Source of the DNA: Terribacillus sp. FSL K6-0262 | Lineage (GTDB): Bacteria > Bacillota > Bacilli > Bacillales > Amphibacillaceae | Direction of reading: 5' to 3' | Assembly (NCBI RefSeq): GCF_037977385.1 | Contig: NZ_CP150277.1 | Coordinates: forward strand, 1,279,001-1,343,000 | Length of the DNA stretch: 64,000 bases | In this document: piece by piece, positions 7,451 through 16,503 of the stretch | Layout: the number at the start of each line of letters is the position of its first letter | Numbering within the stretch: position 1 is the first letter of the stretch | Made by a program: the position numbers and the translations under genes | Notes under the pieces: model-generated | The model's database searches: none | What the model saw: the letters and a program-made list of their open reading frames with translations, nothing else | Told to the model about the DNA's origin: nothing

Positions 7451-7487
7451 TTGTTAAAATTGATTAACAATTGATTAGTGATAGAAT
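7451..7487 (+). promoter_or_regulatory. Promoter with perfect palindromic operator upstream of the malic enzyme operon
   Basis: Inverted repeat TTGTTAA-N6-TTAACAA (7451-7470) overlaps a -35-like TTGATT (7460-7465); a -10-like TAGAAT (7482-7487) follows after 16 nt. The rest of the roughly 300-nt interval 7234-7540 is AT-rich without an ORF. A regulator binding here would compete with RNA polymerase; its identity is unknown. Confidence 0.5.
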
Positions 7488-7540
7488 TATTTATGGCAGT
7501 TACAAAAGGTAAGTAATCATTCGAAAAGGTGGAATCTGAT

Positions 7541-9232
7541 ATGAACACATATCGCAATAATGAAGATGGATCCATTTCCACTTCTCTAAGAGGTAAGAAC
7601 TTAATTTCAAATCCTTTTCTAAATAAAGGTGTCGCTTTTACAAAAGAAGAACGGGCAGAGCTTGGTCTTGAAGGCGTATTGCCAGCGACCGTATTGACAT
7701 TGGATGAGCAAGTGAAGCGTGCTTACGAACAGTTCAATGCACAGCCTAACAACTTGCTGAAAAACAATACATTGAACCAGCTTTACAATCGTAACGTGGT
7801 TCTTTACTATCGTCTTTTGACTGATCATCTAAGCGAAATGCTTCCTGTCGTTTATACTCCGACTGTAGGACAAGCCATCCAGGAATACAGCCATGAGTAC
7901 ACACGCCCAGGCGGTGTTTATCTTGATATCAACAATCCGGACGGCATCGAGCAAGCATACGAAAATAATTTGCTTAATTCAGATGAAATCGACTTGATCG
8001 TAGTCACTGACTCCGAAAGCATCCTTGGAATCGGCGACTGGGGTGTCGGCGGCCTGAATATCTCCATCGGTAAATTGGCTGTATACACAGCAGCTGCTGG
8101 CATCGACCCTAACCGTGTACTTCCAGTCGTAATCGATGCTGGTACAGATAATGAAAAATTGCTTAACGATCCGCTTTATGTCGGTAACCGCCATAAACGT
8201 GTACGCGGCGAGCAATATGATCAATTCATCGATGCTTTCATCAGCAAAACAGTAGCGAAATTCCCTAACGTACTTCTACACTGGGAAGACTTCGGCAACC
8301 GTAACGCTCGCAACATCATTGATAAGTATGGCGACAAGATCCTTACTTTCAACGATGATATCCAAGGAACTGGCGCCATTACACTTGCAGCTGTGATGAG
8401 TGCTTGCAAAGTAGCTGGCACACCAATCAGCGAGCAGCGCGTCGTTGTATTTGGTCCTGGTTCTGCAGGTATCGGTAACGCAGACCAAATCGCTGCTGCC
8501 ATGGTACTTGATGGCATCTCCAAAGAAGACGCATTGAAAAACTTCTGGGCTATCGACCAACGCGGTCTTTTGACTGATGACATGGATGGCATTGCTGATT
8601 TCCAGAAACCATACCTTCGTTCTGCTGATGAAGTAAAAGACTGGAATAGAGAAGATGGCATCATCGGACTAGCTGAAGTCATCCGCCAAGTGAAACCGAC
8701 TATTTTGATTGGTACTTCCGGTCAAGCTGGTGCATTCAGTGCCGAAATCATCAAAGAAATGGCAAAACACGTAGAGCGTCCAGTCATCATGCCTATGTCC
8801 AATCCGACTCCGCTTGCTGAAGCAATTCCGAAAGACTTGCTTGAGTGGACTGACGGTAAAGCATTGATCGCAACAGGAAGCCCGTTCGACCCTGTTGAAT
8901 ACAAAGGTACGACTTACCACATCGGTCAAGCGAACAACGCCTTTGCTTTCCCTGGTCTTGGACTTGGCTCCATTGCTGTAAAAGCAAGCCGCATCACTGA
9001 TTCCATGTTTGCCGCTGCAGCCAATGCAATCGCGGACATGGTTGAAAGCAATGTACAAGGCGGTTCCTTGCTTCCAGCAATCGACGAACTTCAACCTGTT
9101 TCAACCGCTGTTGCAGAAGCAGTTGCCAAAGCTGCAATCGAAGACGGCGTATCTGATGCAAAACCTGAAGAAATCAAAGACCTTATTGCTAAATCTGTAT
9201 GGAAACCAGAATACAAAACCATCAGAGGCTAA
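7541..9232 (+). CDS. NAD-dependent malic enzyme (malolactic-enzyme family)
   Basis: 563 residues from the ATG at 7541, preceded by AAAGGTGG; a GTG at 7529 lies inside that ribosome site. Malic-enzyme signatures are [11 protein letters not shown], the metal/substrate stretch [16 protein letters not shown] and [11 protein letters not shown], and the NAD fold [12 protein letters not shown], then [10 protein letters not shown] and [11 protein letters not shown]. The reaction is oxidative decarboxylation of L-malate to pyruvate; the malolactic enzyme (malate to lactate) has the same fold and cannot be excluded by eye. The downstream AEC permease 99 nt away resembles MleP, so the pair would import and use malate. 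Length is close to B. subtilis MaeA/MalS. Confidence 0.88.
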   Translation: MNTYRNNEDGSISTSLRGKNLISNPFLNKGVAFTKEERAELGLEGVLPATVLTLDEQVKRAYEQFNAQPNNLLKNNTLNQLYNRNVVLYYRLLTDHLSEMLPVVYTPTVGQAIQEYSHEYTRPGGVYLDINNPDGIEQAYENNLLNSDEIDLIVVTDSESILGIGDWGVGGLNISIGKLAVYTAAAGIDPNRVLPVVIDAGTDNEKLLNDPLYVGNRHKRVRGEQYDQFIDAFISKTVAKFPNVLLHWEDFGNRNARNIIDKYGDKILTFNDDIQGTGAITLAAVMSACKVAGTPISEQRVVVFGPGSAGIGNADQIAAAMVLDGISKEDALKNFWAIDQRGLLTDDMDGIADFQKPYLRSADEVKDWNREDGIIGLAEVIRQVKPTILIGTSGQAGAFSAEIIKEMAKHVERPVIMPMSNPTPLAEAIPKDLLEWTDGKALIATGSPFDPVEYKGTTYHIGQANNAFAFPGLGLGSIAVKASRITDSMFAAAANAIADMVESNVQGGSLLPAIDELQPVSTAVAEAVAKAAIEDGVSDAKPEEIKDLIAKSVWKPEYKTIRG

Positions 9233-9331
9233 GATTTTAAAGAATTTCTCATGGTGCAGGTGACTCCTTCATAAGGAGGCACCTGTATTAATTTTGACAA
9301 TTCGAGCAAGATAACTACTGTAGGGAGTGGA

Positions 9332-10303
9332 ATGAACATGAGTTTTGGTGAAATTTTCATCATTCTAATACCGATCTTCTTCGTAATCCTTCTTGGATTC
9401 ATCGCAGGGAATCGGGGCATATTCAACAAAGAAACATCCAAAGGGATCAACACACTTGTAACAAAAATCGCATTGCCAGCACACTTATTCGTCGGGATCA
9501 CAACTACTTCCCGTGAAACGATTTTCGATAAAGCTTCTTTCCTTGGAGCATTGATCATCGGTGTTATCGGATTCTTCATCGTTGTACTTCTTGTCACTAA
9601 ATGGACTACTAAATACGATTTCGTACAATCAACGATGCTTTCCTTGAACTCGACTCAGCCAACGTTCGCCTTCATGGGTATCCCGGTTTTGGGAAGTCTG
9701 TTTGGCGCCGAAGCAATCGCTATTCCAATTGCTTTGATGGGTATCATCGTTAACGCATTACTTGATCCACTGTCCACCATCCTTGGTACAGTAGGTGAAC
9801 GTAACCGCGGTACAGGATCAGATGAAAAACAAGAAAGCTTGTTCAAAGTAACAATGAAATCCATCCTGCATGGTCTCAGCGAGCCGCTTGCTTGTGTACC
9901 TATCATCGGTTTGCTTCTTGTGCTTATCTTTAACTTCCATCTGCCTGAATTAGGCGAAAAATCACTAGATCAAATCGGTGATGTCGTATCCGGTGTTGCA
10001 TTGTTTGCAGTCGGTGTCACAATCGGTATCAATAGAATCAAACTAAGCTTCTCTGCATTCTCGATCGCAATCCTGAAAGCAGTCGTTCAGCCGCTTGCTA
10101 TGATTGTCATCGCGCTTGCACTTGGTTTGAAACATGATGATCTTGTAATGGCAGTATTGCTTGTATCCTTCCCAGGTTCCGCGGTTGCATCCATGATCGC
10201 AATTCGCTTCAAAAGCTTGGAAACAGAGGTTGCTTCCGCTTTCGTAATCAGTGCCATTATGTCCATCATCACCTTGCCGTTCCTGATCACGGCGATAATG
10301 TAA
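9332..10303 (+). CDS. Auxin efflux carrier (AEC) family transporter, probable malate permease
   Basis: 323 residues and about ten hydrophobic segments arranged as two repeats of five, typical of AEC proteins. The family sequence TQPTFAFMGIPVLGSLFG lies in the middle (about residue 110) and SFPGSAVASMIAIRF near the C terminus. AEC members next to malic or malolactic enzymes (MleP) move malate. Start ATG follows AGGGAGTGGA. Cotranscription with the malic enzyme is likely because no terminator is visible between them and a strong one follows. Confidence 0.83.
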   Translation: MNMSFGEIFIILIPIFFVILLGFIAGNRGIFNKETSKGINTLVTKIALPAHLFVGITTTSRETIFDKASFLGALIIGVIGFFIVVLLVTKWTTKYDFVQSTMLSLNSTQPTFAFMGIPVLGSLFGAEAIAIPIALMGIIVNALLDPLSTILGTVGERNRGTGSDEKQESLFKVTMKSILHGLSEPLACVPIIGLLLVLIFNFHLPELGEKSLDQIGDVVSGVALFAVGVTIGINRIKLSFSAFSIAILKAVVQPLAMIVIALALGLKHDDLVMAVLLVSFPGSAVASMIAIRFKSLETEVASAFVISAIMSIITLPFLITAIM

Positions 10304-10308
10304 AAATA

Positions 10309-10347
10309 AAAGGAGTATCCCCTGATAGAGGGGATGCTCCTTTTTTT
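10309..10347 (+). terminator. Terminator of the malate operon
   Basis: Hairpin AGGAGTATCCCC paired (one mismatch) with GGGGATGCTCCT, then seven T residues. A-rich left flank could also serve the convergent small gene. Confidence 0.8.
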
Positions 10348-10492
10348 ATTTGACGGCAGGAAGGTCATCTGATTTCGACATTTCGTCTCGCAAGTAATCC
10401 ATGTATCGTTCCAGAGTGGTCAGAATTTCATCTCGTTCATCATCCGACAAGTCACCGGCATGCTGCAACTTTTTATATGGATATGCACTCAC
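10346..10492 (-). CDS. 48-residue acidic cytosolic protein, unknown function
   Basis: Short gene starting with GTG at 10492, 6 nt after GGAAGGAAG. The product begins MSAYPYKKLQHAGDLSDDER and continues with a predicted amphipathic helix (EILTTLERYMDYLRDEM). Highly charged and without a hydrophobic segment, it resembles the many small helical proteins of Bacillaceae with no assigned role. A similar small acidic protein lies at 31472-31627. The stop overlaps the malate operon terminator. No family recognised. Confidence 0.5.
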   Translation of the reverse strand: MSAYPYKKLQHAGDLSDDERDEILTTLERYMDYLRDEMSKSDDLPAVK

Positions 10493-10608
10493 TTTACTTC
10501 CTTCCTTTCATTATAAGTTGATTATATTTATAACTACTGTATACCCCGCTCCCAAGGCAAGAAACATATGTAATACAAATGTAACGGAATTTTCAAATAA
10601 TTATATCT

Positions 10609-10652
10609 AAACAAAGCGCTATTGTCCACTTCAGACAATAGCGCTTTGTTTT
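10609..10652 (-). terminator. Terminator of the nitroreductase gene
   Basis: Long perfect stem AAACAAAGCGCTATTGTC with its complement around a 7-nt loop; followed by a T-rich tract in both directions. Confidence 0.85.
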
Positions 10653-10656
10653 CGTC

Positions 10657-11256
10657 TTATTTAATGATCCTTACACGCTCTTCCAATGGTTTGAATTCTT
10701 TATCACCAGCTGGCATTGTCGGTTTACCGAATGGCATCTGTCCACGAAGCTTCCAGTTGGATGGGATATCCCACTCTTTTTGAATCGCTTCATCAACCAA
10801 TGGGTTATAATGCTGCAGGCTCGCGCCAAGTCCTTCCATTTCCAGCGCAGTCCAGACAACAAGCTGATGCATACCAGAGGTCTGTTCAGACCAAATCGGG
10901 AAGTTGTCTGCATAGAGTGCGAATTGCTCCTGCAAACCTTTTACAACCGTCTCATCTTCGAAGAATAGCACTGTGCCATATCCATTGCGGAATGATGCGA
11001 TTTTCTCTTCTGTTGGTGCAAAGTTGTCAGCCGGCACGACTGCACGAAGCTGTTCTTCTGTTATATCCCAGAAACGGTCATGCTTGTCTCCAAGAAGTAC
11101 GATGGCACGTGTGCTTTGGGAGTTGAACGCAGATGGCGTGTATTTAACTGCAAACTCCACAATCTCCTGAATACGCTCATCAGAAATAGGAGACTCCTTA
11201 GCTAATCCATAAATGGATCGTCTGTTTTCTAATGCCTTGAAAAAATCCTGAGTCAT
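10657..11256 (-). CDS. Nitroreductase-family FMN oxidoreductase
   Basis: 199 residues. The N-terminal FFKALENRRSIYGL carries the R-R-S phosphate-binding pattern of nitroreductases, TPSAFNSQSTRAIVL is the FMN-contact region and GLGASLQHYNPLVDE the second conserved block. The C-terminal PFGKP is typical of the Frm2/YdgI/HypO-like branch. Substrates are likely quinones or nitro compounds with NAD(P)H as donor. An inverted repeat TTACT-TTC-AGTAA at 11341-11353 upstream resembles a DUF24-type operator and shares its core with the site in front of guaD. Confidence 0.87.
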   Translation of the reverse strand: MTQDFFKALENRRSIYGLAKESPISDERIQEIVEFAVKYTPSAFNSQSTRAIVLLGDKHDRFWDITEEQLRAVVPADNFAPTEEKIASFRNGYGTVLFFEDETVVKGLQEQFALYADNFPIWSEQTSGMHQLVVWTALEMEGLGASLQHYNPLVDEAIQKEWDIPSNWKLRGQMPFGKPTMPAGDKEFKPLEERVRIIK

Positions 11257-11340
11257 TACTTATCCCTCCAAAAAATTGTATTACCGTTAGATAGCTTACC
11301 CTTTTTGATAACCAACCATTAGTTACCTATGATAATGGGG

Positions 11341-11353
11341 TTACTTTCAGTAA
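11341..11353 (-). promoter_or_regulatory. Candidate HxlR/DUF24 operator upstream of the nitroreductase
   Basis: Palindrome TTACT-N3-AGTAA about 85 nt upstream of the start. The first 12 bases recur upstream of guaD at 4671-4682. YodB/HypR-type regulators bind TACT...AGTA-like sites in front of nitroreductase genes in B. subtilis, so a similar link is plausible but unproven. Confidence 0.35.
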
Positions 11354-11384
11354 TTAATTTAACCCATTCCAAAGAATCCGTCAA

Positions 11385-11412
11385 TAAAAAAGCGCTGCAA
11401 ACAAGCAGCGCC
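11385..11412 (-). terminator. Terminator of abgB-abgT
   Basis: Stem GCGCTGC/GCAGCGC with a 6-nt loop, followed on the minus strand by six T residues; just downstream of the abgT stop. Confidence 0.8.
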
Positions 11413-11419
11413 CGACTTC

Positions 11420-12982
11420 CTATAAATGAATATCGACACCAGGACCAACCTGCAGTCCAAGCAAACTCCAAATAACGAACATAATGATCCATGCAGCCAA
11501 GATGATGACCGCAAATGGCAGCATGAGCGACATCAGCGTACCTAGACCAGCCCGTTTATCATACCGTTTCATGAAGCCAAGCAGCATGACCACATAAGGG
11601 CTCATCGGGGATAAAATATTGAAAGCCGAGTCCCCGATACGGAAGGCTACCTGCGTATAAGCGGGGTCATATCCCAACTGGTAAAACATCGGTACGAATA
11701 CTGGCGCAAGCAGCGCCCACAGCGCGGAACCGCTTGTGATGAACAGATTGACGATGGCACTGATCAGCGTGAAGCCGACCATAGCCCCTACACCTGTCAC
11801 ATTCATATTCTCCAAAGCCACACTGCCATTGACAGCAATAATCGTACTGATATTCGTCCATTCAAAGTATGCAATGAATTGAGCAGCTGCAAATACCAGG
11901 ACGATGAATCCGGACATCTCCTTCATTGCAATGCCCATCTTTTCCGGAATGTCCGAAACCTTCTTCAATGTACCAGTAGTAAATCCATAGGATACCGCCA
12001 GGATGATGAAGAGGATCAAAATCAAAGGAACGATATTACTCAAAAACGGTGATGGGATGACTGTCCCCTCTTCTCCGCGCAGGATACCGTTGGAAGGGAC
12101 GATAAGCAAAGAAACCAGAATGACATAAATCCCCGCAGCAATCAATGCATTCCGGACACCGCGTTTCTGCTCCGGCCGCAATTTTTCAATCTGTGCATTG
12201 AGTATGCCTTTGTCGGCAAAGGCAGGATCATAATCACCAAGCCGAGGTTCGATCAATTTCTTGGAAACGAACGCTACGACGAAAACGAGCATGATGGTAG
12301 ATGCAGCCATGAAATACCAGTTATCTAGCGGGGAAACTGCCCGCGCATCACTATACTGTCCTTGGATGACTTCCGTGGAAATGCCTGACAGCAAGACATC
12401 TGTTCCCGCTATCAAGAAATTCGCTGTAAAACCAGCAGATACAGCGACGAACGATGTCAGCAGTCCCGCAATCGGATGCTTGCCGATGGAATAATAGATC
12501 ATTGCGGCAAGCGGCGGTATGATTACCATTGCAGCATCCGAAGCAATGTTTCCCAAAACACCGGTAAAGATGATCATATATGTAACAAGACTCTTCGGGA
12601 TATTCATCACCATCCCGCGCATGACCACTTCAAAGAATCCGACGTGCTGCGCAAGCCCGATACCGAACATCATGACCAGCACAAGACCTAACGGGGCAAA
12701 CCCAGTGAAGTTTTCAAGCATAGAGGATAAAGCAAATGTCAATCCCTCTGTCGATATCATGTTGTTAACTTCCACAACCTCATTTTCCGGTGTGGTGACG
12801 GATACGCCAAGCATGCTCATGATCCAGGAAACAATGGCGATGATTACTGCCAGGTAAATGAAAAGCATGAATGGATCAGGCAGCTTGTTCCCAGCCCGCT
12901 CTATTGCCGAGAGAAATCTCAGAACCTTCCCCTCTTCCTTTCCAGGCTTTTGCGAGCCGCCATTTCGAACCTGATTTTCCAT
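11420..12982 (-). CDS. abgT: AbgT-family p-aminobenzoyl-glutamate transporter
   Basis: 520 residues, 12 or more hydrophobic segments. Family landmarks include FLSAIERAGNKLPDPFMLFIYLA at the N terminus, GLAQHVGFFEVVMRG, SDAAMVIIPPLAAMIYYSIGKHPIAGL and the C-terminal TSGSALWALLAPVFVPMF and RIGDSAFNILSPMSPYVVMLLGF re-entrant regions. AbgT proteins import aminobenzoyl-glutamate (a folate breakdown product) or export sulfonamides. Placement 22 nt downstream of an AbgB-like hydrolase supports uptake followed by cleavage to p-aminobenzoate and glutamate. Confidence 0.9.
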   Translation of the reverse strand: MENQVRNGGSQKPGKEEGKVLRFLSAIERAGNKLPDPFMLFIYLAVIIAIVSWIMSMLGVSVTTPENEVVEVNNMISTEGLTFALSSMLENFTGFAPLGLVLVMMFGIGLAQHVGFFEVVMRGMVMNIPKSLVTYMIIFTGVLGNIASDAAMVIIPPLAAMIYYSIGKHPIAGLLTSFVAVSAGFTANFLIAGTDVLLSGISTEVIQGQYSDARAVSPLDNWYFMAASTIMLVFVVAFVSKKLIEPRLGDYDPAFADKGILNAQIEKLRPEQKRGVRNALIAAGIYVILVSLLIVPSNGILRGEEGTVIPSPFLSNIVPLILILFIILAVSYGFTTGTLKKVSDIPEKMGIAMKEMSGFIVLVFAAAQFIAYFEWTNISTIIAVNGSVALENMNVTGVGAMVGFTLISAIVNLFITSGSALWALLAPVFVPMFYQLGYDPAYTQVAFRIGDSAFNILSPMSPYVVMLLGFMKRYDKRAGLGTLMSLMLPFAVIILAAWIIMFVIWSLLGLQVGPGVDIHL

Positions 12983-13004
12983 CTCTTTACCCCCGATCTG
13001 TTAG

Positions 13005-14444
13005 TTAGGTTAATATAGTCGGCTTCACACCATCTGGAATAGGGTTTGTATATCCATTCGGTCCCAGTCGCCTTTGCATTTCAAGCTTTGCAGCTTCCAG
13101 CTGCTCTGGCTTTTCGAATAAAGATAGTGCTGTAGCAGCCATCACTTCGCTTGCATACAGCATTCCTTTTTGGGCCAGTGATGTTTTCCCTTGTGATACC
13201 ACTTGCCATGTATGCAATGGCGTCCCAACAGCGAAGCAGGCCGCATGGAACTGAACAGTTGGTGTGATTCTGCTCACATCGCCCACATCAGTCGAACCAT
13301 ATTGAAAATTCTCCGAATCATGGTATGGAATCGGCCTCGCAAGGATTGGCGAAGCATCCATTTCCTCTTCCCATAATGGTGCATCCTTTCCGATCAGCTG
13401 CAGAATCGATCGTTTATCGGAAGCAATATCTTCTTCACTCAAGGTCATCTGAATACCTCTGGCAAAATCAAGCTCCTCCGTTGTATAGTCAGGGACTTTG
13501 ATACGCTCCACCTGTTCCTGCATGATTTGCTCAAGGACTGTATTGCGGATGAATCCGGAACAAGCTTTATCGAATGTTATCTCCAGCTCGGTTTCTGTCA
13601 TCAGTGCTGCCCCCCGGGCGATCTTTACGACCCGCTGATAGATGCTCTCCACCTGTTCCGCCTCTGGTGCCCTGACTAAATAAAGGACCTCAGCTTCAGG
13701 CTGGACAACATTTGGAGAGACACCGCCTGCATTCGTAATCGCATAATGCAAACGCGCGTCCTGCACAACATGCTCACGGAGGAAGTTAGTGCCGATATTC
13801 ATCAGTTCGACAGCATCCAGTGCGCTCCTGCCTAAATGAGGCCCTCCTGCTGCGTGTGCACTTTTCCCCTTGAACTTGAAATATACTTGATAATTGGCCA
13901 GCGTCTCCGCTCTTTGCACCCCGCTGTGCGTATAAGGATGCCATGTAATGGCTGCATCGGCATCATCGAAAATCCCCTCTTTCGCCATGAAGGTTTTACC
14001 TGATCCACCTTCTTCTCCCGGACAGCCGTAATAACGGACAGTTCCTCTCAATCCGTTTTCCTTCATATATTCCTTGACTGCCAATGCAGCTCCAAGCGCA
14101 CTTGTACCAAGCAGATTATGTCCGCATCCATGACCCGTCCCTCCCGGAACGATTGCTCTTTGTTCAATGACTCCTGCCTCTTGGCTTAAATCCGACAGTG
14201 CATCGAATTCCCCCAAAAAGGAAATGACCGGCTTGCCTGCACCGAAATTCGCCACAAAAGCCGTCTCGATTCCCGCAATACCGCGCTGGACTTCAAATCC
14301 TTCTTCCTCCAGCACATCCGCAAGGAGAGCAGCAGATTGTTTTTCTTGAAAGCGCAATTCCGCGAACTCCCAAATCCGTTCACTTACCGCGCATAGCTTT
14401 TTTGCTTTATCCTTTAAAAGGCCATCGATCGAAATTGTCTCCAT
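13005..14444 (-). CDS. abgB: M20-family amidohydrolase, aminobenzoyl-glutamate hydrolase subunit B-like
   Basis: 479 residues. Metal-binding elements of the M20/aminoacylase fold are GEFDALSDLSQEAG (about 77-90), GTGHGCGHNLLG (about 101-112), GCPGEEGGSGK (about 139-149) and ITWHPYTHSG (about 165-174); the lid domain has KGKSAHAAGGPHLGRSALDA. Family members cleave N-acyl amino acids; next to AbgT the likely substrate is p-aminobenzoyl-glutamate. AbgA is not adjacent, as in other gram-positives with a single AbgB-like protein. First gene of the operon, with AAGGAGG before the ATG and a cre-like site about 145 nt upstream. Confidence 0.88.
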   Translation of the reverse strand: METISIDGLLKDKAKKLCAVSERIWEFAELRFQEKQSAALLADVLEEEGFEVQRGIAGIETAFVANFGAGKPVISFLGEFDALSDLSQEAGVIEQRAIVPGGTGHGCGHNLLGTSALGAALAVKEYMKENGLRGTVRYYGCPGEEGGSGKTFMAKEGIFDDADAAITWHPYTHSGVQRAETLANYQVYFKFKGKSAHAAGGPHLGRSALDAVELMNIGTNFLREHVVQDARLHYAITNAGGVSPNVVQPEAEVLYLVRAPEAEQVESIYQRVVKIARGAALMTETELEITFDKACSGFIRNTVLEQIMQEQVERIKVPDYTTEELDFARGIQMTLSEEDIASDKRSILQLIGKDAPLWEEEMDASPILARPIPYHDSENFQYGSTDVGDVSRITPTVQFHAACFAVGTPLHTWQVVSQGKTSLAQKGMLYASEVMAATALSLFEKPEQLEAAKLEMQRRLGPNGYTNPIPDGVKPTILT

Positions 14445-14588
14445 TAACTATTCCTCCTTGGTACGCGAATCACATGTTAGCTTTCCTCACCTGTGATGTT
14501 ACATGTAGATGAGGGAATTCGCAATAGAATATCGTCAAAAAAGTCTAATAATTCAATTTTTATTGTAAGTTATCTTAACATACCTTAA

Positions 14589-14602
14589 GGAAAACGCTTA
14601 CA
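14589..14602. promoter_or_regulatory. Candidate catabolite-responsive element (cre) of abgBT
   Basis: GGAAAACGCTTACA matches the CcpA cre consensus TGAAAGCGCTTACA at 12 of 14 positions. It lies between the upstream ABC exporter terminator and abgB, so it would control the abg operon. Confidence 0.4.
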
Positions 14603-14610
14603 TATTCGAC

Positions 14611-14656
14611 AAAAAAACAGGAAGTCTCCTCTTCCTTTTGGAAGAAAACTTCCTGA
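14611..14656 (-). terminator. Terminator of the ABC exporter gene
   Basis: Imperfect long stem CAGGAAGT...CTTCC / GGAAG...ACTTCCTG, then seven T residues on the minus strand, directly downstream of the exporter stop. Confidence 0.75.
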
Positions 14657-14664
14657 CCTGCACA

Positions 14665-16413
14665 TCAATGAGTGAATTGCGCATCATAAAGACGGCGATA
14701 TGCACCTTCTTTTTCTAATAGCTCACTATGCTTCCCTTCTTCTGCAATGCCTTGCTTTGTGACCATGATTATCTTATCAGCGTGTTTAATTGTAGCCAGC
14801 CGGTGCGCGATGACCAATGTCGTCCGCCCCTCCGACAGCTCATCCAGCGCTTCCTGTATCTTCACTTCCGTCTCTGTATCCAGCGCAGATGTCGCTTCAT
14901 CCAAAATAAGGATCGGGGGATTTTTCAGGAATACACGCGCAATGGATATACGCTGTTTCTGTCCGCCGGAAATCATCACGCCGCGTTCGCCGATGACGGT
15001 ATCCAAACCATCCGGCAGTTCTGCAAGGAAATCTGTCAGCTGCGCCCTTTGCGCCGCTTCCTCTATCTCTTCATCCGTTGCATCAAGCTTACCGTAAGCA
15101 ATATTCTCTTTGATCGTGCCACCGAACAAATAAACATCCTGCTGCACAATCCCGATTTGACCGCGGAGGGAGGCAAGCGTCATCTCATCGTTCGGTATAC
15201 CGTCGATGGTGATCTGGCCTGCATTCCGTTCATAAAATCGCGGCAGCAAGCTGCATATCGTCGATTTACCGGCTCCTGATGGACCGACAAAAGCGACGGT
15301 TTCTCCAGCATTGATGGAAAAACTGATATCTTTCAGGATCGAGCTCCCCTCTTTATATCCGAAAGATACATTCTCATAGCGGATATTCCCGGCCAATGAA
15401 TCCACATGCTTGGCATCTGGGGCGTCTTTTATATCCGGATCAAGCCGCATGATATCCATATAACGCTGAAAACCAGCAATCCCCTTCGGATACAGCTCAA
15501 TGATTGCACCGATTTTCTGAATCGGCTGGAAGAATACATTCGTCAGGAGGATAAAGGCTACCAAATCGCCATATGACATCCTGTCCTGGATGATGAACCA
15601 TGCCCCAGCCACCAACTGGAATACTGCTATGAATCGCATCAACATATAAGTAACGGATAAATTCAATGCCATGATCTTATAGGATAGCAGTTTTGTCAGG
15701 CGGTAGCGTTCATTATTGACCTTGAACCGTCCTTCTTCATGCGCTTCATTGGTAAAAGCCTGGACAACACGGATACCGCCGACTGTGTTTTCGATACGGG
15801 AACTGAAGTCCGCTGTATCTTCATTCATCCTCCTGGAGGCTTCTGTCATTTTCTTATTACAATAAAGGACAATCCAGAATAAAATCGGTACAACAAGCAT
15901 TGTCATCAATGCAAGCGGCCAATTGATGAAGAACATGATCAACAGCGCACCAGCAATGGTCATCACCGCTATGAACAAATCTTCCGGTCCATGGTGGGCC
16001 ATCTCACCGATCATGAATAAATCGTTTGTCAGACGGGAAATCAAATTCCCTACCTTTGTATTATCGAAGAAGCGGAAACTCAATTTCTGCATATGTGTAA
16101 ACAGCTGCTTCCGCATATCACGTTCAATATTGATACCAAGCTTATGTCCCCAATAGGTTACGATGTATTGCATGACTGTACTCAAGCCATATACGATGAA
16201 CAGCAGGATACATGCAGTTACGATCCAGCTCCAGTTCTCCGTCGGAAGCAATCGGTCCACCATCATATTTACACCGATCGGAAAACCAAGCTCCAGTATA
16301 GCTACAAAGACTGCGCTGCCGAAATCCAGCATGAACAGCCGTTTATACGGTTTATAAAAAGCAAAAAAATCCTTTAACAAGAACCAACACTTCTTTCCAG
16401 GAATGATTATCAC
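14665..16413 (-). CDS. ABC exporter, fused permease and ATPase (YgaD/LmrA type)
   Basis: Up to 582 residues. Six membrane helices (about 25-310) are followed by a nucleotide-binding domain with Walker A GPSGAGKST, signature ISGGQKQRISIARV, Walker B ILILDEATSALD and H-loop IAHRLATI. This half-transporter architecture acts as a homo- or heterodimer exporting lipids, drugs or peptides; it most resembles B. subtilis YgaD. The start is uncertain: the GTG at 16413 lacks a ribosome site, while a TTG at 16380 (571 residues) is preceded by GGAAAGAAG. Single-gene unit with its own terminator. Confidence 0.88.
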   Translation of the reverse strand: MIIIPGKKCWFLLKDFFAFYKPYKRLFMLDFGSAVFVAILELGFPIGVNMMVDRLLPTENWSWIVTACILLFIVYGLSTVMQYIVTYWGHKLGINIERDMRKQLFTHMQKLSFRFFDNTKVGNLISRLTNDLFMIGEMAHHGPEDLFIAVMTIAGALLIMFFINWPLALMTMLVVPILFWIVLYCNKKMTEASRRMNEDTADFSSRIENTVGGIRVVQAFTNEAHEEGRFKVNNERYRLTKLLSYKIMALNLSVTYMLMRFIAVFQLVAGAWFIIQDRMSYGDLVAFILLTNVFFQPIQKIGAIIELYPKGIAGFQRYMDIMRLDPDIKDAPDAKHVDSLAGNIRYENVSFGYKEGSSILKDISFSINAGETVAFVGPSGAGKSTICSLLPRFYERNAGQITIDGIPNDEMTLASLRGQIGIVQQDVYLFGGTIKENIAYGKLDATDEEIEEAAQRAQLTDFLAELPDGLDTVIGERGVMISGGQKQRISIARVFLKNPPILILDEATSALDTETEVKIQEALDELSEGRTTLVIAHRLATIKHADKIIMVTKQGIAEEGKHSELLEKEGAYRRLYDAQFTH

Positions 16414-16467
16414 TCTATTTTACATAAAACAGCCCGACAGCGCATCCATTTATCAGAATTCAGTACA

Positions 16468-16496
16468 CAAAAAAACCGGCGCACCCGTGCACCGGT
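16468..16496 (-). terminator. Terminator of the Cof-type phosphatase gene
   Basis: Stem ACCGGTGCAC / GTGCGCCGGT (near perfect) followed on the minus strand by seven T residues. Confidence 0.8.
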
Positions 16497-16503
16497 CTCC
16501 CCC

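Noticed and set aside
14728..15279. 183-codon open frame on the plus strand
   Set aside because: Antisense to the ABC exporter ATPase domain; composition typical of a shadow frame.
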